Assembly: GCA_944387055.1 (NCBI GenBank)
Contig: CALXDL010000085.1
Span: 1 to 34,103 of the forward strand
Direction: 5' to 3'
DNA: 34,103 bases
DNA from: an uncultured Oscillospiraceae bacterium
GTDB lineage: Bacteria > Bacillota > Clostridia > Oscillospirales > Oscillospiraceae
In this document: positions 13,532 to 22,190 of the stretch, in pieces
Layout: each line of letters starts with the position of its first letter
How positions within the stretch are numbered: position 1 is the stretch's first letter
Program-made: the position numbers and the translations under genes
Notes under the pieces: generated by a model
Database searches by the model: none
Told to the model about the DNA's origin: nothing
What the model saw: only the letters and a program-made list of their open reading frames with translations

Positions 13532-13565
13532 AAAAACTCCGCAGGTAAAACCCTGCGGAGTTTTC
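13532..13565 (-). terminator. Rho-independent terminator of the dcw/ftsZ transcript
   Basis: ACTCCGCAGG and CCTGCGGAGT (13536-13545 and 13552-13561) form a 10-bp stem with a short loop, extended by A-T pairs. On the minus strand it is followed by a T tract, just beyond the ftsZ stop at 13579. Confidence 0.8.
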
Positions 13566-13578
13566 CATCAATCCCCGA

Positions 13579-14694
13579 TCAATCGCGTTTATTGAATATT
13601 TTGAAGATATCATCGAATGGATCCGACTCTTCCGGCGTGTACAGGTCTTCCTCTTTCAGCGGCTCCGGTCCCGGCGCCTTCGCAGCCTTCTGCTCCTCAC
13701 CGGTCTCCACCTCGCTCAGCTTCGGCAGAGGGGCCGGCTCCTTGTCGAAACCAGTGGCGATGACGGTGACGCGGATCTCGTCGTCCAGCGTCTCGTCGAA
13801 CGTGGCGCCGAAGATGGTGAGTGCGTCCGGATGGACGGCCTCCTGCACCAGCGATGCGGCCTGCTCCACCTCTTCCAGACCGATGTCCATCGAGCCGGTG
13901 ATATTGATGAGCACGCCCTTGGCACCGGTGATAGAGGTCTCCAGCAGGGGGCTGGAGATGGCCATACGGGCAGCCTCTTCGGCTTTGCCCTTCCCGGCGG
14001 CGCGGCCCACGCCCATATGGGCCATACCGGCGTTTTTCATCACCGCAGTGACGTCGGCGAAGTCCAGATTGATGAAGCCGGTGTCCCGGATCAGGTCGGA
14101 GATGGACTGCACCGCCTGGCGCAGCACATCGTCCGCGATTTCGAACGCGTTGGCGAAGGTGATCTTCTGGTCGGTGGCGTGCTTGAGCCGGTCATTGGGG
14201 ATGATGACCAGAGAATCCACCCGGTCCTTGAGTTCAGCGATGCCCGCCTCGGCAGCCCGCATACGGCGGGGGCCTTCGAACCCGAAGGGCTTGGTGACCA
14301 CGGCGACCGTGAGGATGTCCATCTCTTTTGCGATCTCCGCCACGATGGGAGCACCGCCGGTACCAGTCCCGCCGCCCATCCCTGCGGTAATGAACACCAT
14401 GTCCGTATCTTCCAGTGCCTTGGCGATCTGGTTGCGGCTCTCCTCTGCGGACTTGCGGCCCACCTCCGGGTCGGAACCGGCACCTTGGCCATGAGTGAGC
14501 TTCTCGCCGATCTGGATCTTATACGTGGCGCTGGAGACGTTCAGCGCCTGCTTGTCCGTATTCACGGCGACGAACTCCACGCCCTTGGTGCCGGAGCGGA
14601 CCATGCGGTTGACCACATTGTTGCCGCCGCCGCCCACGCCGATGACTTTGATATTCACAACGGTGTCAGGACCGGTTTCCAAACCAAATGCCAT
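13579..14694 (-). CDS. ftsZ: Cell division GTPase FtsZ (371 aa)
   Basis: The protein has the FtsZ N-terminal [17 protein letters not shown], the tubulin signature [10 protein letters not shown] in [21 protein letters not shown] (T7-loop region), and a conserved C-terminal peptide ([14 protein letters not shown]) after an acidic linker. It polymerises with GTP into the Z ring that directs septation. The ATG at 14694 follows AGTAGGAGGCACCAACA. It is the last gene of the dcw cluster and has its own sigma-A-like promoter at 14780-14808. No ftsA lies beside it. Confidence 0.98.
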   Translation of the reverse strand: MAFGLETGPDTVVNIKVIGVGGGGNNVVNRMVRSGTKGVEFVAVNTDKQALNVSSATYKIQIGEKLTHGQGAGSDPEVGRKSAEESRNQIAKALEDTDMVFITAGMGGGTGTGGAPIVAEIAKEMDILTVAVVTKPFGFEGPRRMRAAEAGIAELKDRVDSLVIIPNDRLKHATDQKITFANAFEIADDVLRQAVQSISDLIRDTGFINLDFADVTAVMKNAGMAHMGVGRAAGKGKAEEAARMAISSPLLETSITGAKGVLINITGSMDIGLEEVEQAASLVQEAVHPDALTIFGATFDETLDDEIRVTVIATGFDKEPAPLPKLSEVETGEEQKAAKAPGPEPLKEEDLYTPEESDPFDDIFKIFNKRD

Positions 14695-14779
14695 TGTTGG
14701 TGCCTCCTACTATCGTTTGTGGAAAAGGGTGTGGATCCCCTTCATATCTCTCAATATCCTGTGGTGCGCAGTTTCATTT

Positions 14780-14808
14780 ATTGTATGACACTTTCCGGCC
14801 CCGGTCAA
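14780..14808 (-). promoter_or_regulatory. Sigma-A-like promoter of ftsZ
   Basis: On the minus strand TTGACC (14808-14803), 17 bp, and TACAAT (14785-14780) lie in the gap between ftsQ and ftsZ, 86 bp before the ftsZ start. Each hexamer is one mismatch from consensus. Confidence 0.68.
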
Positions 14809-14881
14809 GTGTCCATCCGGCTTTTCCATTACTTTTTTGAAAAGGATCTCACGCAGGGGCACACCTCTCCCGCTCGTTTCG

Positions 14882-15643
14882 TCAATCCTCGATAAAATGG
14901 ACCTCACCGTTGTCCTGGAGCATCTGGATGGTGCCGGTCATGTTGGTCTCCAGGCTCTCTACGGCCAGCTTCAGATACCGCAGCTTGTAATGATAATCCG
15001 CGCCGTACGGCAGCTCCACTTGGAAGCGCCCGGCATAGTCCATGGTCAGCACAGAGATATCGTCCAGATGGATGGCCCCCACCTGATCGAGCACGGCCTC
15101 TTCTTCCAACGCGGCTATCAGGTCCAGCAGGCTCTGCTGCTGGAAGGGGTACTCCGTCGACAAAACGATGTTCCCGCCCACTGCTGGGGAAAGGAGCTGG
15201 CAGCCGTCGATGAGGGCGTAGTCCGCAGCCGCCGCAGCATCCTTCTGCTCCACGATCTTGCCCCTGGGGCTGACGAGCCAGGCGGAGCCGTCCTGGATCA
15301 GGGCCAGGGGCGTACCGCACTCCTCCACCTCCACCAGCAGCGTATCTGGGAGCTTGCGGTTGACCCGCATATCCTGCACATAAGGCAGCGCCTCCTGCAC
15401 ATGCTGGACCAACTCGTGCTTGTTCAGCAAGATCAGATTGTCCCCATGTTCCACGCCTGAGGCGTCTTCCACCTGTTGGGCCGTATAGCGCTCTGTCCCG
15501 GTGATCACGATGGTGTCTACCCGGAAGAACAGCGTCAGCGCCACCACGATCACTACACAGATCACCAGGGTGGTCAACAGCTTATAGAGGACGCCGAAGC
15601 CTCCTCGCCTGCGCCGCCGATTCGAACCTCTTCGTCTGGCCAT
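14882..15643 (-). CDS. ftsQ: Cell division protein FtsQ/DivIB (253 aa)
   Basis: A very basic N-terminus (MARRRGSNRRRRRGG) precedes a single membrane span (about 19-41). A POTRA domain follows, beginning FRVDTIVITGTERYTAQQVE, then a beta domain (about 110-240). This is the layout of FtsQ/DivIB, a bitopic divisome protein that works with FtsL and FtsB to activate septal peptidoglycan synthesis. The ATG at 15643-15641 follows GGGAAAGGACGAAACG. It lies between murA and ftsZ, its usual place in Firmicutes dcw clusters. Confidence 0.92.
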   Translation of the reverse strand: MARRRGSNRRRRRGGFGVLYKLLTTLVICVVIVVALTLFFRVDTIVITGTERYTAQQVEDASGVEHGDNLILLNKHELVQHVQEALPYVQDMRVNRKLPDTLLVEVEECGTPLALIQDGSAWLVSPRGKIVEQKDAAAAADYALIDGCQLLSPAVGGNIVLSTEYPFQQQSLLDLIAALEEEAVLDQVGAIHLDDISVLTMDYAGRFQVELPYGADYHYKLRYLKLAVESLETNMTGTIQMLQDNGEVHFIED

Positions 15644-15706
15644 CGTTTCGTCCTTTCCCATGGAGATCGTGCTCGCGCGGCCCACCTTGATCGCACTTGG
15701 ACCAGC

Positions 15707-15730
15707 GCGCGCCCGTCCGGGGGGGCGCGC
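15707..15730 (-). other. GC-rich hairpin between murA and ftsQ
   Basis: GCGCGCCC (15707-15714) pairs with GGGCGCGC (15723-15730), beginning 4 bp after the murA stop. No T tract follows on the minus strand, so it is more likely an mRNA-stability or processing element than a terminator. Confidence 0.4.
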
Positions 15731-15734
15731 CGTC

Positions 15735-16997
15735 TCAGTGCCCCGCCTCCTCGCGGATGATGTTGGCCCCAAGAGACCGCAGATCCCTTGCGATATCCTC
15801 ATAGCCCCGGTCGATATGGCAGATCTCTGATATGCGGGTCTGCCCTTCCGCCGCCAGGGCCGCCACGCAGAGTGCGGCGCCGCCCCGCAGGTCCGTGCAG
15901 CGCACCGGCGCGCCGTGGAGCGTCTCCACGCCAGTGACCACTGCGATGCGGCCTGCCACCCGGATGTTCGCGCCCATACGGGCCAGTTCATCCACATGGC
16001 GGTAACGGTTTTCAAAAATGTTCTCTTCGAACACTGTGACGCCCCGGCTCCGGAGCACTGCCGCCATCAACACGGCTTGGGCGTCCGTCGGGAAGCCCGG
16101 ATAAGGCGCAGTGCGCACAGGGCGCATCGCCAGCAGCGGCCCCTGACAGATGCAGGTGATGCCCGCGCTGTCGCCCGTGACGCTGCAGCCCGCCTCCCGC
16201 AGCAAAGCGGTGACCGTCGATAAGTGCTGCTCGTTGGCTCCGCGAAGGAAGATGTCGCCTCCCGCGGACGCCGCCGCGCAGAGATAAGTAGCCGCCGCAA
16301 TCCTGTCCGGCATGACTCGGTAGGTACAGCCGTGGAGCGCATGCCCGCCCTCCACTGAGATGGCAGAGCTGCCCGCTCCGCTGACGCGAGCCCCGCAGGC
16401 GTTCAAGAATTCCTGGAGGTCGACGATCTCCGGCTCTCGTGCGGCGTTGGAGATCACTGTGACGCCCTCTCCGCCGCAGGCGGCCAGCATCAAGTTCTCT
16501 GTCGCGCCCACGGAGGGGATGCTGAGCACCACTTCCCGTCCCCGCAGCCGTGCGGCCGTGCAGTGGAGGAACCCACCCTCCTCTCGGATCTCCGCTCCCA
16601 GGTCCCGGAGCCCGGCCAAGTGCAGATCGATGGGGCGCGGCCCCAACTCACATCCGCCCGGGTAACTCAAGTCGGCCCGGCCGCACCGGGCCAGGATCGC
16701 TCCCAAAAAAATAGCGGAGGAGCGCATCTCTCTCATCAGTATATCAGATATCTCACACCGGTTCAAGGCGGCCGTGTCTACTGCCAGGACATCCCCCTCC
16801 CAGGCCGCTCGACAGCCCAGGGACTGCAGGATGCGGATGGATGCGTCCACGTCCCGCAGACGGGGACAGCCCTGCAGCTCCACCCGGTCCCCGGCCAGCA
16901 GTGTGGCTGCCAGGATCGGCAAGACGCTGTTCTTCGCTCCTTGGATCCTCACCTCACCGTGCAGGCGTCCACCGCCCTCCACCAATAGCTGGCTCAT
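15735..16997 (-). CDS. murA: UDP-N-acetylglucosamine 1-carboxyvinyltransferase MurA (420 aa)
   Basis: The enzyme adds enolpyruvate from PEP to UDP-GlcNAc, the first committed step of peptidoglycan synthesis, in the cytoplasm. The substrate-binding segment RIQGAKNSVLPILAATLLA carries the conserved Lys-Asn, and the active-site loop has Cys116 (GGCELGPRPIDLHL), the residue alkylated by fosfomycin. Later motifs include PYPGFPTDAQA and ENRYRHVDELARMGA. The ATG at 16997-16995 follows GGAGGGGAATAGGT. In Bacillus this position in the cluster is held by murB; here murA occupies it. Confidence 0.96.
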   Translation of the reverse strand: MSQLLVEGGGRLHGEVRIQGAKNSVLPILAATLLAGDRVELQGCPRLRDVDASIRILQSLGCRAAWEGDVLAVDTAALNRCEISDILMREMRSSAIFLGAILARCGRADLSYPGGCELGPRPIDLHLAGLRDLGAEIREEGGFLHCTAARLRGREVVLSIPSVGATENLMLAACGGEGVTVISNAAREPEIVDLQEFLNACGARVSGAGSSAISVEGGHALHGCTYRVMPDRIAAATYLCAAASAGGDIFLRGANEQHLSTVTALLREAGCSVTGDSAGITCICQGPLLAMRPVRTAPYPGFPTDAQAVLMAAVLRSRGVTVFEENIFENRYRHVDELARMGANIRVAGRIAVVTGVETLHGAPVRCTDLRGGAALCVAALAAEGQTRISEICHIDRGYEDIARDLRSLGANIIREEAGH

Positions 16998-17061
16998 ACC
17001 TATTCCCCTCCGTATCCAGAATGGTTCATCGGTCCATCCTATGGCCGGAGAGGTCTGGAGG

Positions 17062-18198
17062 TTACTGACAGAGGTCTTGGATGACCTGGTAGATCCGCTC
17101 TGTGGCGTCCCGGATGCCCAGCGCTGCCATAGCCTGCTCCATGGACGCCCGGCGCGCCGGATCGTGGACGATCGCGCAGGTAGCCTGGAACATCGCCTGA
17201 CCGGTGGCGTCCCGCTCCAGCAGGACCTGTGCGCCGCCGGCATGCTCCAGGACCCGGGCATTCTTCTCCTGGTGATCGTTGGTGACATAGGGGGAGGGCA
17301 CGATGATTGCCGGGACGCCCAGTGCTGTCAGTTCGCTGATCGTGGAGGCGCCCGCCCGGCAGATCACCAGATCTGCCGCCCGCATGACGGTCGCCATGTC
17401 ATAGATATACTCCCGCAGCTGCAGAGCCGGGTGCTCCTCCAACTCGACCCCCTTCTCCCGCAGCGCCTCTGTCATCATGCGATATCCGGCGCTCCCCGCT
17501 CCATGGATATGATGGAACGGCTCCTTGGCCGCTTCCAGGGCCAGGAAATCCACCATCTGCCGGTCCATGCCGGAGGCCCCCAGGGAGCCCCAGAAGGAGA
17601 CCAGCAGCGCCCGCCCGTCATCCACGCCCAGCGCCGCCTTGGCCTGCTCCTTGGTCATGCGGAAAAATTCTCCGCGCACCGGCGTTCCCGTGACGATCAC
17701 TTTCTCTGGGTGCCGGTAGTGCTGCCGGCATGCCTCGAAGCCCACCATGATCCGGTCCGCGAAGGGCGAGAGCATCTCCGTCGTCAAGCCTGGGACCATA
17801 TTGGACTCATGGATCGCCGTGGGGATGCCCGCCTTGGCTGCCGCTTTCACCAACGGGAAACTGGCATATCCTCCAGTCCCGATCACCACATCGGGATGGA
17901 AGTCCCGCAGGATGGCTCTGGCCTCGTGGGGCGCCCGCATCAGGTTGCCGATGGAGACCAGATTATGCTGGATCTCCCGGGGCTTGAAGGATCGGTGGAA
18001 GCTGGAGATGTGGACCGTGCGGAAGGGATATCCCGCTTTGGGGACGAGGTCTTTCTCCAATCCCCGTTCCGCTCCCACGAACAAGACCTCCGTGTCCGGG
18101 GCCGCCTCTCGCATCCGGCCCGCCAGTGCCAGGGCCGGATTCACGTGTCCCGCCGTGCCGCCGCAGGTGAAGATGACGCGCTGTATGTTCTTTGCCAT
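17062..18198 (-). CDS. murG: Lipid II synthase MurG (378 aa)
   Basis: A GT28 glycosyltransferase that adds GlcNAc to lipid I on the inner face of the membrane. Motifs: the N-terminal FTCGGTAGHVNPALA loop, GTGGYASFPLV, the HESN motif, VTGTPVR, and the C-terminal CRAGASTISELTALGVPAIIVP UDP-GlcNAc site. The second glycine loop reads SFWGSLGASGMD, in which Trp replaces the first Gly of the usual GGS/GGSQGA form. It is followed by murA and preceded by ftsW, the standard spoVE-murG order. Confidence 0.96.
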   Translation of the reverse strand: MAKNIQRVIFTCGGTAGHVNPALALAGRMREAAPDTEVLFVGAERGLEKDLVPKAGYPFRTVHISSFHRSFKPREIQHNLVSIGNLMRAPHEARAILRDFHPDVVIGTGGYASFPLVKAAAKAGIPTAIHESNMVPGLTTEMLSPFADRIMVGFEACRQHYRHPEKVIVTGTPVRGEFFRMTKEQAKAALGVDDGRALLVSFWGSLGASGMDRQMVDFLALEAAKEPFHHIHGAGSAGYRMMTEALREKGVELEEHPALQLREYIYDMATVMRAADLVICRAGASTISELTALGVPAIIVPSPYVTNDHQEKNARVLEHAGGAQVLLERDATGQAMFQATCAIVHDPARRASMEQAMAALGIRDATERIYQVIQDLCQ

Positions 18199-18281
18199 AT
18201 CGACCGACCTCGTTTCTCTTCCTTCCCGCTTAGGATATTAGGATATAGGGGAAAGCGGGAGGGGCGTAGCCCATCCCGCCT

Positions 18282-19511
18282 TCAGCCCGGCGGCGCTGGC
18301 CTCATCTGCCTGGATACCGACAGCACCACGCCCATCTCCGCCAGCTGGATGGAGAGCGCTGTGCCGCCATAGCTGAAAAACGGCAGAGAGATCCCCGTGG
18401 TCGGCAGCAATCCAGTCACGACGCCGATGTTCAAAAAGGTCTGGAGCGCGACCAGTGTGGTGATGCCGACCACCAAGAGACTGCCGAAACGGTCTCTGGC
18501 GTGGAGAGCGATCCAATATCCCCGCAGGATCAGCGCGGCGAAGAGCAGCATGATGATGGTGGCTCCGATGAGCCCCAGCTCTTCACAGATGATGGCGAAG
18601 ATGAAGTCGTTGTGCTCTTCCGGCAAAAAGAGGAATTTCTGCCGGCTCTTGCCCAGGCCGACGCCCAAAAGCCCACCGGACCCGATAGACAGGAGGCTCT
18701 GGACCAGCTGATATCCATCGCCCTGGGGGTCCAGCCAGGGGTCGTGCCACATGGCGATTCGGGACTGGCCATAAGAGATGATGCCGGTAAGGAACAGCAT
18801 CGCCAAGAATCCCACAGCGCCGATGGCCAAGAGCACCCATCGCCAGGGGATCCCCCCCACCAGCATCAGCGCCGCGCCTGCGCCCAGGATCAGCACGGTG
18901 CCGGAGAGATGGGGTTCCATCATCATCAGCGCCGCGATGATCAGCAGAATCAGGAGATACGGTGCGATGCCATAGCGCATGGTGTGCATCTTATCCTTCT
19001 TTTTGGAGATGCTGTCAGAAAAATACAGCACCACCGCCAGCTTGGCGACCTCCGATGGCTGGAAAGTGAACAGGTCGCCGAAGCCCAGCCACCGCGTGGC
19101 GTTGTTGCGGGTGACACCGATCCCCGGGATCAGCACCAGTACCAGTAGGATGATGGATGCGCCCAGGAGCACCTTGGACAGTGCCCGGAAGCGCTCGTAA
19201 TTAATCTTACCGATGAACAGCATGGCGATCGTGCCCATGACCGCGAACACGGCCTGACGGGTGAAATAATAGGTCGGGTCGTTGTCTTTGGTCTCATAAT
19301 AGGCGGAGGGGAAGCTGGCGGATAGGAGCATGATGAGCCCGATGATCGTGAGCATCATGACCAGGATCAGGAACGGCAGGTCCAAGGGACCGCGTGCCAG
19401 TTCACGGCTCTCCTGCTCCCGCTGGCGCAGCTCCGCCTGCCGCTGCTGCCGGGCCAGCGCCTCCTCCCGTGTCATGGGCCGCCGCCTTGTCGTGGTCCGT
19501 TGCTGTGCCAT
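18282..19511 (-). CDS. ftsW: SEDS peptidoglycan polymerase FtsW/SpoVE (409 aa)
   Basis: A polytopic membrane protein with about ten spans from residue 47 on, preceded by an Arg/Gln/Glu-rich cytoplasmic N-terminus (MAQQRTTTRRRPMTREEALA). SEDS motifs are present: FTFQPSEVAKLAVVLYFS, FLPEEHNDFIFAIICEELG with the conserved acidic loop, and the C-terminal GLLPTTGISLPFFSYGGT. It polymerises lipid II glycan chains with a class B PBP. The ATG at 19511-19509 follows AAGGAGGGGGAGACC. Between mraY and murG, it could serve vegetative septation (FtsW) or cortex synthesis (SpoVE); the sequence alone does not decide. Confidence 0.95.
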   Translation of the reverse strand: MAQQRTTTRRRPMTREEALARQQRQAELRQREQESRELARGPLDLPFLILVMMLTIIGLIMLLSASFPSAYYETKDNDPTYYFTRQAVFAVMGTIAMLFIGKINYERFRALSKVLLGASIILLVLVLIPGIGVTRNNATRWLGFGDLFTFQPSEVAKLAVVLYFSDSISKKKDKMHTMRYGIAPYLLILLIIAALMMMEPHLSGTVLILGAGAALMLVGGIPWRWVLLAIGAVGFLAMLFLTGIISYGQSRIAMWHDPWLDPQGDGYQLVQSLLSIGSGGLLGVGLGKSRQKFLFLPEEHNDFIFAIICEELGLIGATIIMLLFAALILRGYWIALHARDRFGSLLVVGITTLVALQTFLNIGVVTGLLPTTGISLPFFSYGGTALSIQLAEMGVVLSVSRQMRPAPPG

Positions 19512-19569
19512 GGTCTCTCCCCCTCCTTTCCACACCATCCTGCGCCTGTACCGCATCATCGCCTGCTGA

Positions 19570-20556
19570 TCACAAGCGTCCCTGGATGCCCCACCAAGCC
19601 AGGATGCACGCTGCTGCCGTGATGGCAGAGAATACGGCCACCAGCTTCGCCTCGCTCCAACCGGAGAGCTCCAGATGGTGGTGCAGCGGGGCCATCTTGA
19701 AAAAGCGTTTTCCATGCGTGGCCTTGAAATACCCCACCTGGATGATGTCCGAGAGCGTCTCGACGATGTAGATGATGCCCACCGGGATCAAGATGAGGGG
19801 CATATCCATGGCGAATCCCAGCGCTGCTACGGCTCCCCCCAGGAAAAGGCTGCCGGTATCGCCCATGAACACCTTGGCCGGATGATGGTTATAAACGAAG
19901 AACGCCGCCAGGCCGCCAGCCATGGCCGCCGGGAACAATGCCTGGATCCCTCCGAAGCGCAGCACCGTGCCAGCGGCGGCGAAGAACACCATCACCACGA
20001 ACGTGACGCTGGCCGCCAGACCGTCGATCCCATCGGTCAGGTTCACTGCGTTGACGCAGCCCACGATGACGAAGGCCGCGAACACCAGATACAGGATCCA
20101 GTTCACCGTCACTGTGATATCCAGGAACGGGAGATAGAGTGCGTTGGTCAGCAGTCCCTCATAGCGCATGAGGCATAGGAACACCACCGCCGCCGCCAGC
20201 TGCAGGATGAATTTCTGTTTGGCCGTCAGGCCCTCGTTCTGATGCTGTCTCACCTTGCGGTAGTCGTCCACGAAGCCGATGATGCCGAAGGTCAGGGCGA
20301 AGAGGTACACGTACAGATGGACGAACACGCCGCCCAGCATCTCCTCCCAGCCTAAGACGAACACCGTCACGCCCGCCCCTAGGATGAACATGATCCCTCC
20401 CATGGTAGGCGTCCCGGCCTTGGAACGATGCCAGGTGGGGCCGTCTTCTCGGATCTCTTGGCCCGCTTTGAGCTTGCGCAGTTCCGGTATCAGGAACTTG
20501 CCGATGATCAGCGTCAGCAGGAAACTGACGGCTGCGGCCAACAATGCTCGCGTCAT
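19570..20556 (-). CDS. mraY: Phospho-N-acetylmuramoyl-pentapeptide transferase MraY (328 aa)
   Basis: An integral membrane enzyme that transfers phospho-MurNAc-pentapeptide to undecaprenyl phosphate, forming lipid I. Motifs: GTPTMGGIMF, FVDDYRK, the magnesium-binding NAVNLTDGIDGLA, FMGDTGSLFLGG and MAPLHHHLELSGW. About ten hydrophobic spans are visible, and 328 residues is normal for Gram-positive MraY. The ATG follows GGGAGATAGAAAGAT. It lies 58 bp before ftsW; the murD gene that usually sits between mraY and ftsW is missing. Confidence 0.97.
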   Translation of the reverse strand: MTRALLAAAVSFLLTLIIGKFLIPELRKLKAGQEIREDGPTWHRSKAGTPTMGGIMFILGAGVTVFVLGWEEMLGGVFVHLYVYLFALTFGIIGFVDDYRKVRQHQNEGLTAKQKFILQLAAAVVFLCLMRYEGLLTNALYLPFLDITVTVNWILYLVFAAFVIVGCVNAVNLTDGIDGLAASVTFVVMVFFAAAGTVLRFGGIQALFPAAMAGGLAAFFVYNHHPAKVFMGDTGSLFLGGAVAALGFAMDMPLILIPVGIIYIVETLSDIIQVGYFKATHGKRFFKMAPLHHHLELSGWSEAKLVAVFSAITAAACILAWWGIQGRL

Positions 20557-20615
20557 ATCTTTCTATCTCCCTTTCCTCCACCGGTCACAGCTCCGGTATG
20601 TTTCCCTCAGCGGTC

Positions 20616-22067
20616 TCATGATCCCTGCAGTCTGAGATAGTCAGCCACGATCTCCCGCTCATCCATGTGGCGTTTCTCATGGCCCACCTCCTGATAGGCC
20701 TCATGGCCTTTGCCGCACAGGACGATGACGTCCCCCGGGGCCGCATGGTCCATGCAATAGTGGATGGCCTCCACACGGTCCACGATCACCTCATAGGGCG
20801 TCGTGCTGCCTGCCAGGCCCGGCAGGATATCGGCGATGATGGCCTCCGGCACTTCCGTCCGCGGGTTGTCAGAGGTCACCACCACGAGGTCTGCCAGCTC
20901 TGCGGCGATCTTCCCCATCTTCGGACGCTTGCTCCGGTCCCGATCGCCGCCGCAGCCGAACAGGGCCACGGTGCGCCCTTTGGCGAACCCCTTCACCGTC
21001 CGCAGGACGTTCTCCAGACTGTCCGGCGTGTGGGCATAATCGATGAGGACGGTATAGTCTCTTCCCGGTGTGGGGACGACCTCCACCCGCCCCTTCACAT
21101 GGGGCACCCGGGCAAGGACCCTGGCGCTCTCTTCCAGAGGGATCTCAAGCGCCAGAGCCGCCCCCAGGACGTCCAATGTATTGTATACCATGAACCCGCC
21201 GGGGATACCGACCCGGACCGGCGTCCGTCCGGACGCTGTCACCGCGTCGAAGGACACATGGTCAGCCGCCAGGACGACATCCTCCGCCCACAGGTCCGCC
21301 GGGGCCGTTTGTGCATAAGCGTACCGCCGGCAGGTGGCCGAGTGCAGCAGCCGCTGCGCCCAGGGGTCGTCAGCGTTATACACGCCTACATCACAGGACT
21401 GGAACAGGCGTGCCTTGGCGTCGCAGTAGTCCTCCATGGTCTTGTGGAAATCCAAGTGGTCCTGGGTCAAGTTGGTGAAAATGCCTACGGCATACCGGAC
21501 CCCATAGACCCGGTCCAGCGCCAAGGCGTGAGAGGACACCTCCATGACCACATGGGTGCATCCGGCGTCCCGCATCCTGGCAAAGAGTGCCTGCAGCTCG
21601 AAGGACTCCGGCGTGGTGCGCTCCGTGGGCAGGACCTCCTCTCCGATCATGTTCTGGTTGGTCCCGATGAGGCCCACCTTGGCCCCCGCTGCCTGTTCCA
21701 AGATCGCCTTGAGGAGATAGGTGGTCGTGGTCTTACCGTTGGTCCCAGTGACTCCCACCATGGTCATAGCGTCTGCCGGGCGGCCGAAAAAATTAGCACT
21801 CAGCACGGCCAAGCTGCGGCGGGGATCGGCCACCTGGATATAGGGCGTCCCATCCTCCGGCGGTCTCTGGCACAGTACTGCCGCTGCGCCGGCGGCCCGG
21901 GCCTTGCCGATGTAGGCATGACCATCGGTCGTGAAGCCAGCCATGGCCACGAACAGGTCGCCGGGCCGCGTGGTCCGGGAGTCATAGCTGACGCCTGATA
22001 TCTCCATCTCCAGATCCGCCGTGGCGGATGATATAGAGATCCCCTCCAAAAGTTCTTTCAATCTCAC
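20616..22067 (-). CDS. murE: UDP-MurNAc-tripeptide ligase MurE, meso-diaminopimelate type (483 aa)
   Basis: A Mur ligase with the ATP-binding loop GVTGTNGKTTTTYLL, the central FTNLTQDHLDFHKTMEDYCDAK segment and the C-terminal DNPRTE motif, which selects meso-diaminopimelic acid rather than lysine. It adds the third amino acid to UDP-MurNAc-dipeptide in the cytoplasm. The start is a GTG at 22067-22065 that follows AAGGAGCGCATAGGCC. It lies between the PBP and mraY; no murF follows it. A TATAAT-containing stretch in the 123-bp gap upstream could be an internal promoter, but its -35 is weak. Confidence 0.97.
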   Translation of the reverse strand: MRLKELLEGISISSATADLEMEISGVSYDSRTTRPGDLFVAMAGFTTDGHAYIGKARAAGAAAVLCQRPPEDGTPYIQVADPRRSLAVLSANFFGRPADAMTMVGVTGTNGKTTTTYLLKAILEQAAGAKVGLIGTNQNMIGEEVLPTERTTPESFELQALFARMRDAGCTHVVMEVSSHALALDRVYGVRYAVGIFTNLTQDHLDFHKTMEDYCDAKARLFQSCDVGVYNADDPWAQRLLHSATCRRYAYAQTAPADLWAEDVVLAADHVSFDAVTASGRTPVRVGIPGGFMVYNTLDVLGAALALEIPLEESARVLARVPHVKGRVEVVPTPGRDYTVLIDYAHTPDSLENVLRTVKGFAKGRTVALFGCGGDRDRSKRPKMGKIAAELADLVVVTSDNPRTEVPEAIIADILPGLAGSTTPYEVIVDRVEAIHYCMDHAAPGDVIVLCGKGHEAYQEVGHEKRHMDEREIVADYLRLQGS

Positions 22068-22190
22068 GGCCTATGCGCTCCTTTCCTAACGTTCGCCTCC
22101 GCAGTCGGATGCGGTCTCCGTTGGTATTATAGACAGCGGAAAACGAGACGTATACAGAGGAACGTGTCGAAAACTGTGCAAAAACTGCTC

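Noticed and set aside
16774..18372. 532-residue rightward open frame opposite murA and murG
   Set aside because: It spans two genes with unmistakable family motifs on the other strand and lacks a ribosome binding site, so it is a codon-bias shadow.
20667..21998. 443-residue rightward open frame opposite murE
   Set aside because: Antisense shadow of murE; rich in His, Gly, Arg and Pro with no recognisable domain.
22163..22169. 0A-box heptamer TGTCGAA between the PBP gene and murE
   Set aside because: A seven-base match is expected by chance several times in 34 kb, and no well-placed promoter lies beside it.
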